NCBI RefSeq assembly: GCF_020833685.1
Contig: NZ_JACKZY010000001.1
Coordinates: 818,578 to 882,577 of the forward strand
DNA length: 64,000 nt
Origin: Nitratireductor sp. B36
GTDB lineage: Bacteria; Pseudomonadota; Alphaproteobacteria; Rhizobiales; Rhizobiaceae
Direction of reading: 5' to 3'
The position numbers and the translations under genes were made by a program. The notes below the pieces were generated by a model. That model saw only the letters and a program-made list of their open reading frames with translations, did not search any database and was not told where the DNA came from. Below, one piece after another: positions 1 through 8,500 of this stretch; positions within the stretch are counted from its first letter, which is position 1, and every line of letters starts with the position of its first letter.

Positions 1-522
1 ACCCGGCATGAAGACTGCAAACTCTTCTCCGCCGATACGGGCACAGACATCGTTTGTGCGCACGCTTTGCCTGATGGCCTCCGCGATCAGCACGAGAACG
101 CGGTCCCCTTCTGCATGGCCGAAACGGTCGTTGATGCGCTTGAAATGATCCACATCGATGATCAGGACAACGCCGGCAGATGATGCTGTCGAGTTGATCG
201 TCTCACCGGCAATCCGCATGAAATCCCGCCGGTTGCGCAAACCTGTCAGGAAATCCGTGGTCGCGGCCAAGTCGAGCTCCGCAGCCAGTTCGGCAACCAT
301 CGCTGTCTTGCGCAGGAAGACATAGGAGATGGGATAGGCGATCACGACAGTGATGAGCGCAGTCAGCATCAGATCCAGCAAAAGCCGCTCTGAAAAGAAG
401 ATAGAGTAGAAAACAAAGGTCAGCGCTTCAGCCGCCACAACGGAAAACAGCGTGACAAAGCAGGCCTGCTGCCAGATCCGCAGTTTATAAAACCCGTCAA
501 ATACCGCCTGAAACCAACTCAT
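1..522 (-). CDS. Membrane-bound diguanylate cyclase (GGDEF), C-terminus cut by window edge
   Basis: The reading frame runs from an ATG at 522 to the window edge (174 codons, no stop), so the C-terminus is missing. The N-terminal 85 residues hold two hydrophobic segments, followed by a GGDEF domain that starts near a TDFLTGLRNRR motif. The metal-binding segment LIIDVDHFKRIND and the active-site motif RIGGEEF are intact, and RTND five residues before the motif matches the RxxD inhibitory site. These features support a membrane-tethered enzyme that makes cyclic di-GMP from two GTP and is feedback-inhibited. It is divergently arranged with a second, degenerate GGDEF gene. No periplasmic sensor domain is visible, so the input signal is unknown. 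Confidence 0.9.
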   Translation of the reverse strand, partial: MSWFQAVFDGFYKLRIWQQACFVTLFSVVAAEALTFVFYSIFFSERLLLDLMLTALITVVIAYPISYVFLRKTAMVAELAAELDLAATTDFLTGLRNRRDFMRIAGETINSTASSAGVVLIIDVDHFKRINDRFGHAEGDRVLVLIAEAIRQSVRTNDVCARIGGEEFAVFMPG

Positions 523-847
523 CCCACCGCCCCATTTTGCCGGCATAGGATTAATCCGATCTCGTAAAGAGGATGTTACCTTACGGAAGGTCCTTCCTTC
601 CGCCGAGCCCCTTTTCTGAAAACGAACCCGCATGTCGGGAATTTATTGTCATTCTTCCGCCTTATCAGTCATACTGTCGAGCAGTGGAAGAAATGGCGCG
701 TTGTGCTGCCTTTGGAACCCTGTCGGTTTCTGTTGGAAACCTAAAAACACTGTCGTTGACCAACGATATGAAAGTAAGTGTTTTCAGTACCTTGGACTGG
801 CTTGCCATGTTCCGGCAATAAATAAGGCATCTACGGAGATAGACCTT
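523..847. other. Divergent intergenic region between two GGDEF genes
   Basis: This region of about 325 bases carries no convincing gene. It contains several short perfect inverted repeats: CGGAAGG with a 5-base spacer at 584-602, GGTTTC with a 5-base spacer at 725-741, CGTTG/CAACG at 754-765, and GGATTAATCC at 548-557. Both promoters of the divergent pair must lie here. The reading frame of the downstream gene stays open back to 632, but that extension has no protein-like composition, and the ribosome-binding site points to a start at 848. Confidence 0.5.
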
Positions 848-1936
848 ATGGATATGCTTTCTCTGGCATCCGAGTTCCTTCAAGGTCTGGGAGTCGCCGT
901 TATCGCAGCGCTTCTTTACGAGCGCGCGGCCAGGCTCCCCCTGACATCGCTGCAGCGTCATCTTCTTGTGTCTGTTTTGTTTTCGGTGGGTGCAGTCGGC
1001 CCAGCCTTTTTCTCAGCTGCGTCTTCGTCGGGCCTTTCCTTCGACATTGGCAATGTCTTTGTCGTTCTTGCAATGACCTATGGCGGGTGGATCACGTTAA
1101 CTGCCACCACTGCCGTTGCAGTCCTCGGCCGTCTGTGGCTCGGCGGGGCCGCGGTGACAAGCAGTGTGCTTGCGGTGTTGATCTGCAGTGTTGTCAGTGT
1201 CGCCTTCGCCCAGATGGTGAAGGGACGGCGGGTGTCGATACCGGCGCTGGCCGGTGTGGGGCTTCTGACGTCGGTCGCATTGATCTCCGTTTTCCTCTTG
1301 CCGAGGGAAATCGCCATGAAGGTCTTGGGGGAAGTCGCTCCTGTTGCTATTGTCGCCAATGTCGTCGCCGCGGTGGTCGTTGGCCGCATTCTCGAATTGC
1401 AGCGCTCGCATGTCGGTCCGCAGCGCTTGAAGGAGGCACCATTGGGAACCACGGATACCGCCACCGGACTATTGAACAGACGCGTCTTCGACAAGCTGGG
1501 GCCGGAACTTGCAGCCGCCATGAACTGGGCGGGGCAGCCCTATTCCATGGCCTTGATCGATATCGATGCCTTTGACCAGGTGGTGGAAGCGCATGGTCAT
1601 GCGGCCGGCGAGCAGACATTACGCCATGTGGCCTCAGTCGTTCAGTCCGCTGTCCGGCAGACGGACATGGTGGCGAGTTTCGGAGGTCAGGCCATTGCGC
1701 TGGTTCTGCCGGCTTACGATGCTGAACGCGCCCTCGGGCTAGCAGAGCGTATTCAGAAAGCGGTTGCTGAAACACCATTTCATCTGAACGGTATCGAAAT
1801 TGAGCTAACCGTCAGTGTGGGGCTGCACACGCCGCTGCCGCGCAAGGAAAGTTTCTGGATCGCCCTGGGGCAGGCGGATACGGCGCTCAACCGTGCCAAA
1901 TCCACCGGACGCAACCGTTTGGAAGTGGCTGTCTGA
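848..1936 (+). CDS. 5TM-5TMR_LYT-like membrane protein with degenerate GGDEF domain
   Basis: The protein has 362 residues from an ATG at 848 preceded by GGAGA. Residues 1-185 contain about five or six hydrophobic segments with the FDIGNVFVVLAMTYGGW and LWLGG patterns of 5TM-5TMR_LYT sensor modules. The C-terminal 160 residues are a GGDEF fold (TDTATGLLNRRVF, MALIDIDAFDQV), but the signature motif reads FGGQAI, so the catalytic acidic pair is lost. RQTD sits five residues upstream, at the position of the RxxD inhibitory site. The inference is a catalytically dead domain that may bind cyclic di-GMP through this site. It could instead act as a purely structural partner of the divergent cyclase. 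Confidence 0.82.
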   Translation: MDMLSLASEFLQGLGVAVIAALLYERAARLPLTSLQRHLLVSVLFSVGAVGPAFFSAASSSGLSFDIGNVFVVLAMTYGGWITLTATTAVAVLGRLWLGGAAVTSSVLAVLICSVVSVAFAQMVKGRRVSIPALAGVGLLTSVALISVFLLPREIAMKVLGEVAPVAIVANVVAAVVVGRILELQRSHVGPQRLKEAPLGTTDTATGLLNRRVFDKLGPELAAAMNWAGQPYSMALIDIDAFDQVVEAHGHAAGEQTLRHVASVVQSAVRQTDMVASFGGQAIALVLPAYDAERALGLAERIQKAVAETPFHLNGIEIELTVSVGLHTPLPRKESFWIALGQADTALNRAKSTGRNRLEVAV

Positions 1937-2118
1937 AACTGAAAGCTTTTCCAATACGGAAAGGACGTCCTGCCTCTATTCTGGGCAGCGTGCCCGCCTG
2001 TGCGTCAGCACAACGTTCGAAACACTTTTCAGACAACCAGTCGCATCTCGCCAACCCCATGAAAAACCGCGGAAAAACGGCATAGCGCGAGTTTGGCACG
2101 CTTGATGCTTCTCTTCCT

Positions 2119-2220
2119 GAGAGTCCGGAGGGGACTCTCCAGGAAAACGCCATAAGAGCGCTGGAGTAAGCCGTCAGACAGTTCGTGCCTGCCGTGGGGC
2201 CGAGCGTCTGGCGGCTTTTT
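2119..2220 (+). ncRNA. Candidate structured small RNA or tandem terminators
   Basis: Three stem-loops lie in about 100 bases. An 8-bp perfect stem, GAGAGTCC/GGACTCTC, spans 2119-2139. A competing stem, CTCCAG/CTGGAG, spans 2137-2166 and overlaps the right arm of the first. A 10-bp stem (one G-U pair) spans 2170-2215 and is followed directly by TTTTT, the form of a Rho-independent terminator. The density of pairing and the final U-run fit either a small regulatory RNA or termination of the upstream GGDEF transcript. No known RNA family was recognised. Confidence 0.4.
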
Positions 2221-2258
2221 ATTTCTCCACACACTTCCCTTTTCGGGCCAGAGAACGA

Positions 2259-2287
2259 TTGATTTGTTCTCTTTTTGTTCTTATTGT
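2259..2287 (+). promoter_or_regulatory. Promoter of the imu operon
   Basis: A TTGATT hexamer (2259-2264) and a TATTGT hexamer (2282-2287) are separated by 17 bases, a good sigma-70 type layout. The SOS box sits in the spacer, so bound LexA would block RNA polymerase. Transcription would start near 2294, at or next to the proposed ATG, giving a leaderless or nearly leaderless message. Confidence 0.6.
2266..2280 (+). promoter_or_regulatory. LexA (SOS) box GTTC-N7-GTTC
   Basis: The sequence is GTTC, seven bases (TCTTTTT), then GTTC: an exact match to the direct-repeat LexA operator of alphaproteobacteria. Its position upstream of the imuA-imuB-dnaE2 operon, a classic member of that regulon, makes the assignment strong. 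Confidence 0.9.
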
Positions 2288-2293
2288 GTGGGG

Positions 2294-3202
2294 ATGCAAT
2301 ACACCCTGCCTCTTGTGCCTTTCGACCGGCTCGAAAGTCTCCATCAGCGCTTGCTGGCTGTCTTCGGACCGCCCGAGGCTTTTGTGCGTCTCGATCCGGT
2401 CAGTCAAATGCTTCTGGCGATGCTCAGCGGCAGAACACGCAATGAAACAGCATTGGCGGTGTTTGTCAGGCTCGTCGAACATTTCGAAGTGGCAAGGCTC
2501 AAGGGCTCCTGGGTTCGGTTGGCCGAGGCTTCCTTTCACGAAGTGGATCTCCTGCTCGAAGGCATTACCCACGCCGATCGCAAAGCCGTAGCTCTGCCTC
2601 GCGCGCTGCAGGAAATCGCCAGCTTGAGCGGAGGCCTCAGTCTCGATTTCCTCCATAACTGGCCGGTCGATGATGCGCGAGCCTGGCTGGAGCGTCTTTA
2701 TGGCGTCGGCCCCAAGACCAGCACGGCCACCTTAAACATGAGCACATTGCGCAAGCGCATCCTCGTCGTCGACACCGCCCACTGGCGAGCCGCCCGCTGC
2801 CTTGGCCTTGTCCCCGAACACGCATCGCCGGAGCGGTCGGTTCGCCTTCTCAACCGGCAGCTTCCTGACCGGTGGGGAGCGGGAGAGACCGAACAGCATC
2901 ACATTCTGATGCAGGAGCTTGGACGAAACTTTTGCGCCAGAAAAAACAGGACGGCGTGCCCTTTCGCCAGGCTTTGCGCTCATGGCGTCCGCAACCCGGC
3001 GCACCAGCCTGAGCGTCTGCTGGAAGATTTTCTTCGCATGCCGACGCCCCTCCCTGACAAGAGAGAAAAGGTGAATCCAATCAGTATTCTGAAGGCGGAT
3101 GCTGAGAACTTGAATCCGGAAAAATCGACGATGCGGCCAATGGCGCAGAACTCCGTGGGGCCTGGCACGCTTTTCGGGCTACGCCAGGAGGCTGCGCCAT
3201 GA
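2294..3202 (+). CDS. Endonuclease III-like HhH-GPD DNA glycosylase
   Basis: The protein has 302 residues from an ATG at 2294. A TTG at 2264 would lie upstream of the predicted transcription start and inside the operator region. The helix-hairpin-helix LYGVGPKTS carries the catalytic lysine of bifunctional glycosylases, and VVDTAHWRAA carries the catalytic aspartate. The C-terminal metal site reads C-x7-C-x5-C, one cysteine short of the usual C-x6-C-x2-C-x5-C iron-sulfur loop. About 80 further residues form a polar tail. The stop overlaps the imuA start by ATGA, so the gene heads the SOS-regulated mutasome operon. A role in excising damaged bases alongside translesion synthesis is inferred; the substrate is unknown. 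Confidence 0.82.
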   Translation: MQYTLPLVPFDRLESLHQRLLAVFGPPEAFVRLDPVSQMLLAMLSGRTRNETALAVFVRLVEHFEVARLKGSWVRLAEASFHEVDLLLEGITHADRKAVALPRALQEIASLSGGLSLDFLHNWPVDDARAWLERLYGVGPKTSTATLNMSTLRKRILVVDTAHWRAARCLGLVPEHASPERSVRLLNRQLPDRWGAGETEQHHILMQELGRNFCARKNRTACPFARLCAHGVRNPAHQPERLLEDFLRMPTPLPDKREKVNPISILKADAENLNPEKSTMRPMAQNSVGPGTLFGLRQEAAP

Positions 3203-4107
3203 AACAGGCCGTTGAAGTGAAGCCAGTTCAGGAAACTTTTCCCCCTGGCGCTGGCCCGGTTCAGCATACCAGCGGAGAAAGAGCAGCCACGACACCATCC
3301 GAAAAAATAGGCCGTGTTCTTGAGGTTTTGCGCGGCCGCATTGCCCCCCAGGAAAGGTTTGCTTCAGCGCCTCGCCCCTCTCTTCCGCTCGGGCTCGAAG
3401 TGCTTGACAGCGCCCTGCCCGGTCACGGTCTCAAGACCGGCGCGTTGCACGAGGTCCTGCCGGCCGGCCACGGCGATTTCGCTGCCGGAATCGGCTTCGG
3501 TATCTGTCTTCTGGCACGGCTTCTGCGCGAACGGCCGGGAAAGATATTATGGGTGGTGCCGAACCATATGGCCAATCGTGAGGCCGCGCTCTACCCACCC
3601 GGACTTGCAGCGCTCGGGCTCGACCCGAACCGAATGATTCAGGTGGAGGCGCGCAAGCCGATCGATGTGCTTTGGGCGCTTGAGGAAGGGCTTTCCCACG
3701 CCCCTCTTGCCGCAGTCGCCGGCCTCTTGCCGGACAAGGCCCGCGCTTATGACTTTGCCGCCAGCCGCCGGCTTGGCCTGCGGGCGGCACGTCATGGCGT
3801 CACGGCCCTCCTCATGCGCGATCGCCATGCCTGCGCGGAAAACACAGCTGCTGAAACCCGCTGGTCTGTCAGCACTCTCCCCAGCCATACGCTTTACCCC
3901 GGTCAGGCAGGGCCTGGCGCACCGCACTGGCGGCTTCAGCTTCTCAAATGCAGGCAAGGCCTCTCCCGCCGTTTATCGCAACACTGGGATGTGGAGTGGG
4001 ATCATGAAACGCTTTCTTTCCGTCTTCCTGCCCCGCTGGCCAATCGAGCGGCGGATCACGCGCACTGGCAGCGCGACGCCTCCCGGAGATGGGCAGAAGC
4101 CTCGTGA
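3199..4107 (+). CDS. imuA: ImuA, mutasome scaffold protein
   Basis: The protein has 302 residues and starts within the stop of the preceding gene (ATGA). Residues from about 55 onward follow the ImuA/RecA-like pattern (LGLEVLDSALPGHGLKTGALHEV), but the segment where RecA has its P-loop reads LPAGHGDFAAGIG, with no GKT/S, so ATP hydrolysis is not expected. ImuA links ImuB and DnaE2 in damage-induced mutagenesis. The 3' end overlaps imuB by 104 bases in another frame, an unusually long overlap that suggests translational coupling. The 50-residue N-terminal leader is low in recognisable features. Confidence 0.88.
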   Translation: MKQAVEVKPVQETFPPGAGPVQHTSGERAATTPSEKIGRVLEVLRGRIAPQERFASAPRPSLPLGLEVLDSALPGHGLKTGALHEVLPAGHGDFAAGIGFGICLLARLLRERPGKILWVVPNHMANREAALYPPGLAALGLDPNRMIQVEARKPIDVLWALEEGLSHAPLAAVAGLLPDKARAYDFAASRRLGLRAARHGVTALLMRDRHACAENTAAETRWSVSTLPSHTLYPGQAGPGAPHWRLQLLKCRQGLSRRLSQHWDVEWDHETLSFRLPAPLANRAADHAHWQRDASRRWAEAS

Positions 4108-5584
4108 CGATGAACCGCTGGTCCTCGTCTCCACCACGGACAATGGACAGCGTATCACCGCTCTCAACCGGGCAGCCGGGGCACTCGGCTTTTCGCCGGG
4201 CATGGCTCTGGCGGATGCGCGCGCCATTCACCCTGCTCTCAAGGTCGCTCATGCCGATCTTCAGGGTGACGAGCGCGCGCTCATCCGCCTGGCGCTCTGG
4301 TGCCAGTGTTTTTCACCCTTCACGCGGCCTGATTTCCCCGACGGGGTAAGCCTCGACATCACCGGCTGCGCCCATCTCTTCGGCGGTGAAGCCGCATTGG
4401 TAGACACGCTGGCCACAAAACTCGACGGCTTCGGCCTCACCGCGCGGCTGGCGCTGGCGCCCACCATTGGCGGCGCATGGGCGCTGGCTCGCCACGCGCC
4501 AGCCGAAAAACTCATCGTATCGCGCGACGCACTCCACATGCACATGGCGCCCCTGCCCGTGTGTGCCCTGCGGCTGGAACACAACACTGTCGAGGCCATG
4601 GAGAAGCTGGGTCTCAAACATGTGGGAGACCTGATCGGCAGGCCGCGCGCACCGCTTGCCGCCCGTTTCGGACCGTTTGCCCTGCGTCGGCTGGACGAAG
4701 CGCTTGGTCATGAGGAAGAAAGCTTTCACCCACTCAATCCGCCCCTTCTTCATGCCGCGCATTGCCGTTTTGCCGAGCCCGTTGTCACGCAGGAGGCAAT
4801 CGAAATCGCCATTCAGCGCCTTGCATGCGACCTGTATGTGAAGCTGGAAAAGGCTGGAAAAGGCGCGCGTCGCGTGGAGCTGCGCCTGTTCCGTGTCGAT
4901 GGCTGGTTCGAGGCCCTGCCGCTTGCCACCAGCACAGCCACGCGCGATGCCGGACACCTCGCCCAACTGCTTGGCGAGCGTCTCGAGCGCATCACCGATC
5001 GCGTTGGTTTCGGTTTCGAGGCGGCCAGCCTCACCGCCCTTACCGTGGAAAACCTCGCCATGCGGCAGGACGATCTGGGCGACAGCCCTCAGAGTGGACG
5101 CACTGGCGATATTGCCCCCCTGCTTGACCGCCTCGTCAACCGGTTCGGCGCGCAGAATGTCACCCGCGCCGCCCCTCATGCGAGTTTCCTGCCAGAGCGA
5201 GCAAGCCAGGCCGTTCCGGTTCTCAGAAAGGTCAGCGACCATGACTGGCAGGCGCATCTTCGGCACATTCAAGATGGCGCAGCTTTTGCCCGGCCACTCT
5301 TTCTCTTTCCTGTACCCGAACCTGTCACCACGCTTGCCGGAGTGCCCGACGGGCCACCCAGCCGGTTCGAGTGGCGGCGTGTGGCGCATCGCGTTGTCCG
5401 CGCCGAGGGTCCGGAGCGCATTGCGCCAGAATGGTGGCGCGCGCCATTCGGCGCCAGCCGCAAGACACGTGACTATTTTCGTATTGAGGATGACGCAGGC
5501 CGGCGCTTCTGGCTTTTCCGCGACGGGCTCTACGAGCGCGATGAGGAAGCCCCCCGCTGGTTCCTTCACGGAGTCTTCGCATGA
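4004..5584 (+). CDS. imuB: ImuB, catalytically inactive Y-family polymerase homologue
   Basis: The protein has 526 residues from the ATG at 4004 (MKRFLSVFLPRWPIERR), the usual ImuB start. It has the Y-family fold, but the first catalytic segment is FLPRWPIERR in place of the VDxDAFF motif, and the second is SLDITGCAHLFGGE in place of SxDE. It is therefore a polymerase homologue without catalysis. ImuB bridges the beta clamp, ImuA and DnaE2; a clear clamp-binding peptide was not located by eye. The stop overlaps the dnaE2 start by ATGA. The same frame is open upstream to 3665, but that extension lies within imuA and is not expected to be used. Confidence 0.93.
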   Translation: MKRFLSVFLPRWPIERRITRTGSATPPGDGQKPRDDEPLVLVSTTDNGQRITALNRAAGALGFSPGMALADARAIHPALKVAHADLQGDERALIRLALWCQCFSPFTRPDFPDGVSLDITGCAHLFGGEAALVDTLATKLDGFGLTARLALAPTIGGAWALARHAPAEKLIVSRDALHMHMAPLPVCALRLEHNTVEAMEKLGLKHVGDLIGRPRAPLAARFGPFALRRLDEALGHEEESFHPLNPPLLHAAHCRFAEPVVTQEAIEIAIQRLACDLYVKLEKAGKGARRVELRLFRVDGWFEALPLATSTATRDAGHLAQLLGERLERITDRVGFGFEAASLTALTVENLAMRQDDLGDSPQSGRTGDIAPLLDRLVNRFGAQNVTRAAPHASFLPERASQAVPVLRKVSDHDWQAHLRHIQDGAAFARPLFLFPVPEPVTTLAGVPDGPPSRFEWRRVAHRVVRAEGPERIAPEWWRAPFGASRKTRDYFRIEDDAGRRFWLFRDGLYERDEEAPRWFLHGVFA

Positions 5585-8500
5585 GCGAGAAAATCATCGA
5601 GCCAGTCATTGCCTTTGAAGACCCCAAGGGAGCAGAGAGCGGCATTTCTGCCCCAACACCCATCCCGAAATCACGCCCTGCTCCGCCATCTCCTGCCTTT
5701 GCCGAGCTTGGCGTCACCAGCAATTACAGTTTTCTGCACGGAGCCTCCCATCCACGCGAACTGGTGGCCGAGGCCGCCCGGCTTGGCCATGCAGCCATCG
5801 GCATCGCCGACCGCAACACGCTGGCCGGCGCCGTGCGCGCCCATGTGGAGGCAAAGTCACAGAAAATCCGTCTCGTGGTCGGTGTGCGCCTGGTGCTCAT
5901 GGATGGTTTTGAAACATTGTGTTTTCCAACCGACAGGGATGCCTATGGCCGGCTCACCCGGCTCTTGACCGATGGCAACCGCCGTGCGCCGAAGGGCGAG
6001 TGTCATCTGCATATGGACAATCTTGCAGCGCTCGACCATGGCCAGCGCCTCATTGCCATGCCCCCCTATGATTTCAGGGCCGATTTCGAGGAAAACTTGC
6101 GCCGCCTCGCCACTCTCTTTCCCGGCGATGTCTTTCTGGCGCTCACGCCCTATCGACGGGCCAATGACGGCGCCCGCCAGCAACGTCTTGCCGCGCTCGC
6201 CGGTGCCTGCGGCACGCCGCTCATCGCCACCAATGACGTGCTTTATCACACGCCGGCGCGCCGTCCCTTGCAGGATCTTCTCACCTGCATTCGCAGCCAT
6301 TGCACCATCGATGAGGCAGGTTTTCGCCTTGAGCGCAATGCCGAGCGACATCTCAAGTCGCCAGAAGAGATGGCGCGCCTCCTGCGCGGCCATGAGGAGG
6401 CCATTGCCCGCTCCGTGGCGCTGATGGATGATTGCCGTTTTTCGCTCGATGAATTGTCCTTCGACTATCCGAAGGAATCGAACGGAGAAAGCACCACCCC
6501 GCAGGAAGAGCTGGAACGTCTGACCTGGCTCGGTGCAAAATTGCGTTTCCCGGAAGGTATCCCCTCAAAAGTCAGAGCTCTTATCGACCATGAATTGAAA
6601 CTGATCGGCCAGCTTGAATATGCCGCCTACTTTCTCACCGTGCACGATATCGTGCGCTTTGCCCGCACGCAGGAGCCGCCAATCCTGTGCCAGGGGCGCG
6701 GTTCGGCGGCCAATTCGGTTGTCTGCTATTGCCTTGGTGTCACTTCGGTCAACCCCACCGAGATCGATCTTCTGTTCGAGCGCTTCATTTCCGCCGAGCG
6801 CGGCGAGCCGCCGGACATCGACGTCGATTTCGAGCATGAGCGGCGCGAGGAGGTGATGCAGTATGTCTATGACAAATACGGTCGCCACCGCGCCGGGCTT
6901 GCCGCCACTGTCATTTCCTACCGCACGCGCAGCGCCGTGCGCGAGGCGGGCAAGGCGATGGGACTTTCACCCGACGTGGTGGCCGCCATGACCGGTCTTG
7001 TCTGGGGCCATTCGGAAAAAACGCCCGCCGCAGACCAAATACGCGAAGCCGGTCTCGACCCCACCGACCCAAGGCTGCGCCAGACTTTGCTGCTTGTCAG
7101 GCAGTTGATTGGCTTTCCGCGTCATCTCTCCCAGCATGTGGGCGGTTTCGTGCTCACGCACTCGCCCTTGAGCGAGATCGTGCCCATCGCCAATGCCGCC
7201 ATGAAAGACCGCACCATGGTGGAATGGGACAAGGACGATCTCGATGCCCTCAACATGCTCAAGGTGGACGTGCTTTCGCTCGGCATGCTCACCTGCGTGC
7301 GCAAGAGTTTCGACCTTTTGCGGGAGCACTATGGAATAACCCACACGCTTGCCTCCGTGCCCCGTGACGATGGGCCCACCTATGCGATGATCCAGCGGGC
7401 CGACACGATCGGTGTCTTTCAGATCGAAAGCCGGGCCCAGATGTCGATGCTGCCACGTCTGAAACCGCAAAACTTTTACGATCTCGTGATCGAAATCGCC
7501 ATCGTCCGCCCCGGCCCCATCCAGGGAGATATGGTCCATCCCTATCTGCGCCGGCGCAATGGCGAGGAAGATGTAGATTACCCCTCCGAAGAATTGCGTG
7601 CCGTGCTCCAGAAGACACTCGGCGTACCGCTCTTTCAGGAACAGGCAATGAAGATCGCCATCGTGGCTGCCGGCTTCTCGCCGGAAAAGGCCGACCGTCT
7701 GCGCCGGGCCATGGCAAGCTTCCGCCGTACAGGCACGATCGACCAGTTCCGCGAGGATTTCATCAAAGGCATGTTGGCCAACAATTACACGCCCGATTTC
7801 GCCGAGCGCTGTTTCAACCAGATGAAAGGTTTTAGCGATTACGGCTTTCCCGAAAGCCATTCGGCCAGTTTCGCGCTGCTCGCCTACGCCTCCTCCTGGC
7901 TCAAATGCCACTACCCCGATGTCTTTGCCTGCTCGCTTTTGAATTCGCAGCCCATGGGTTTTTATTCTGCCTCCTCCATCGTGCGTGATTTTCGCGACCA
8001 TGGTGGCGAGACGCGACCTGTCGATATCAACCACAGCGACTGGGACCACTCACTGGAGCCGGCAGCAAAGCCTGGTGCGATCAGCCATGCATTGCGGCTC
8101 GGCTTGTGCCAGGTGGATGGCATGCGCGAGGCAGCGGGCCTGAAAATCATGGCCGCTCGTGAAGCAGGCCCTTTCGCCAATGTGCGCGATCTTTATTTCC
8201 GGTCCGGCATCGACATGTTTTCGCTGCGCCGGCTGGCCGAGGCCGATGCCTTCCGCTCGCTGGGCCTCGACCGGCGCGCAGCCCTTTGGGAAGTGCGTGG
8301 TCTGAGCGGCCATCAGGGCGTGCGCACGGCAGCGGAGGAACTGCCCCTCTTTTCCAGCGCCAAAAGCGCAGCCGCAACGCCCCTTCAGGAAGAGGAAAGC
8401 GTCGCGCTGCCGGCCCTTCTTCCCGGCGAACAGGTGGTGGAGGATTACGGCACGCTCGGTCTTTCGCTCAAGGCGCATCCCGTCTCCTTCCTGCGACGAA

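Noticed and set aside
632-847. Upstream extension of the degenerate GGDEF gene
   Set aside because: The extra 72 residues are cysteine-rich and not protein-like, and GGAGA before 848 marks the start.
4313-5569. 418-codon open frame on the minus strand
   Set aside because: Antisense to imuB, with no family pattern.
6967-8049. 360-codon open frame on the minus strand
   Set aside because: Antisense to dnaE2, with no family pattern.
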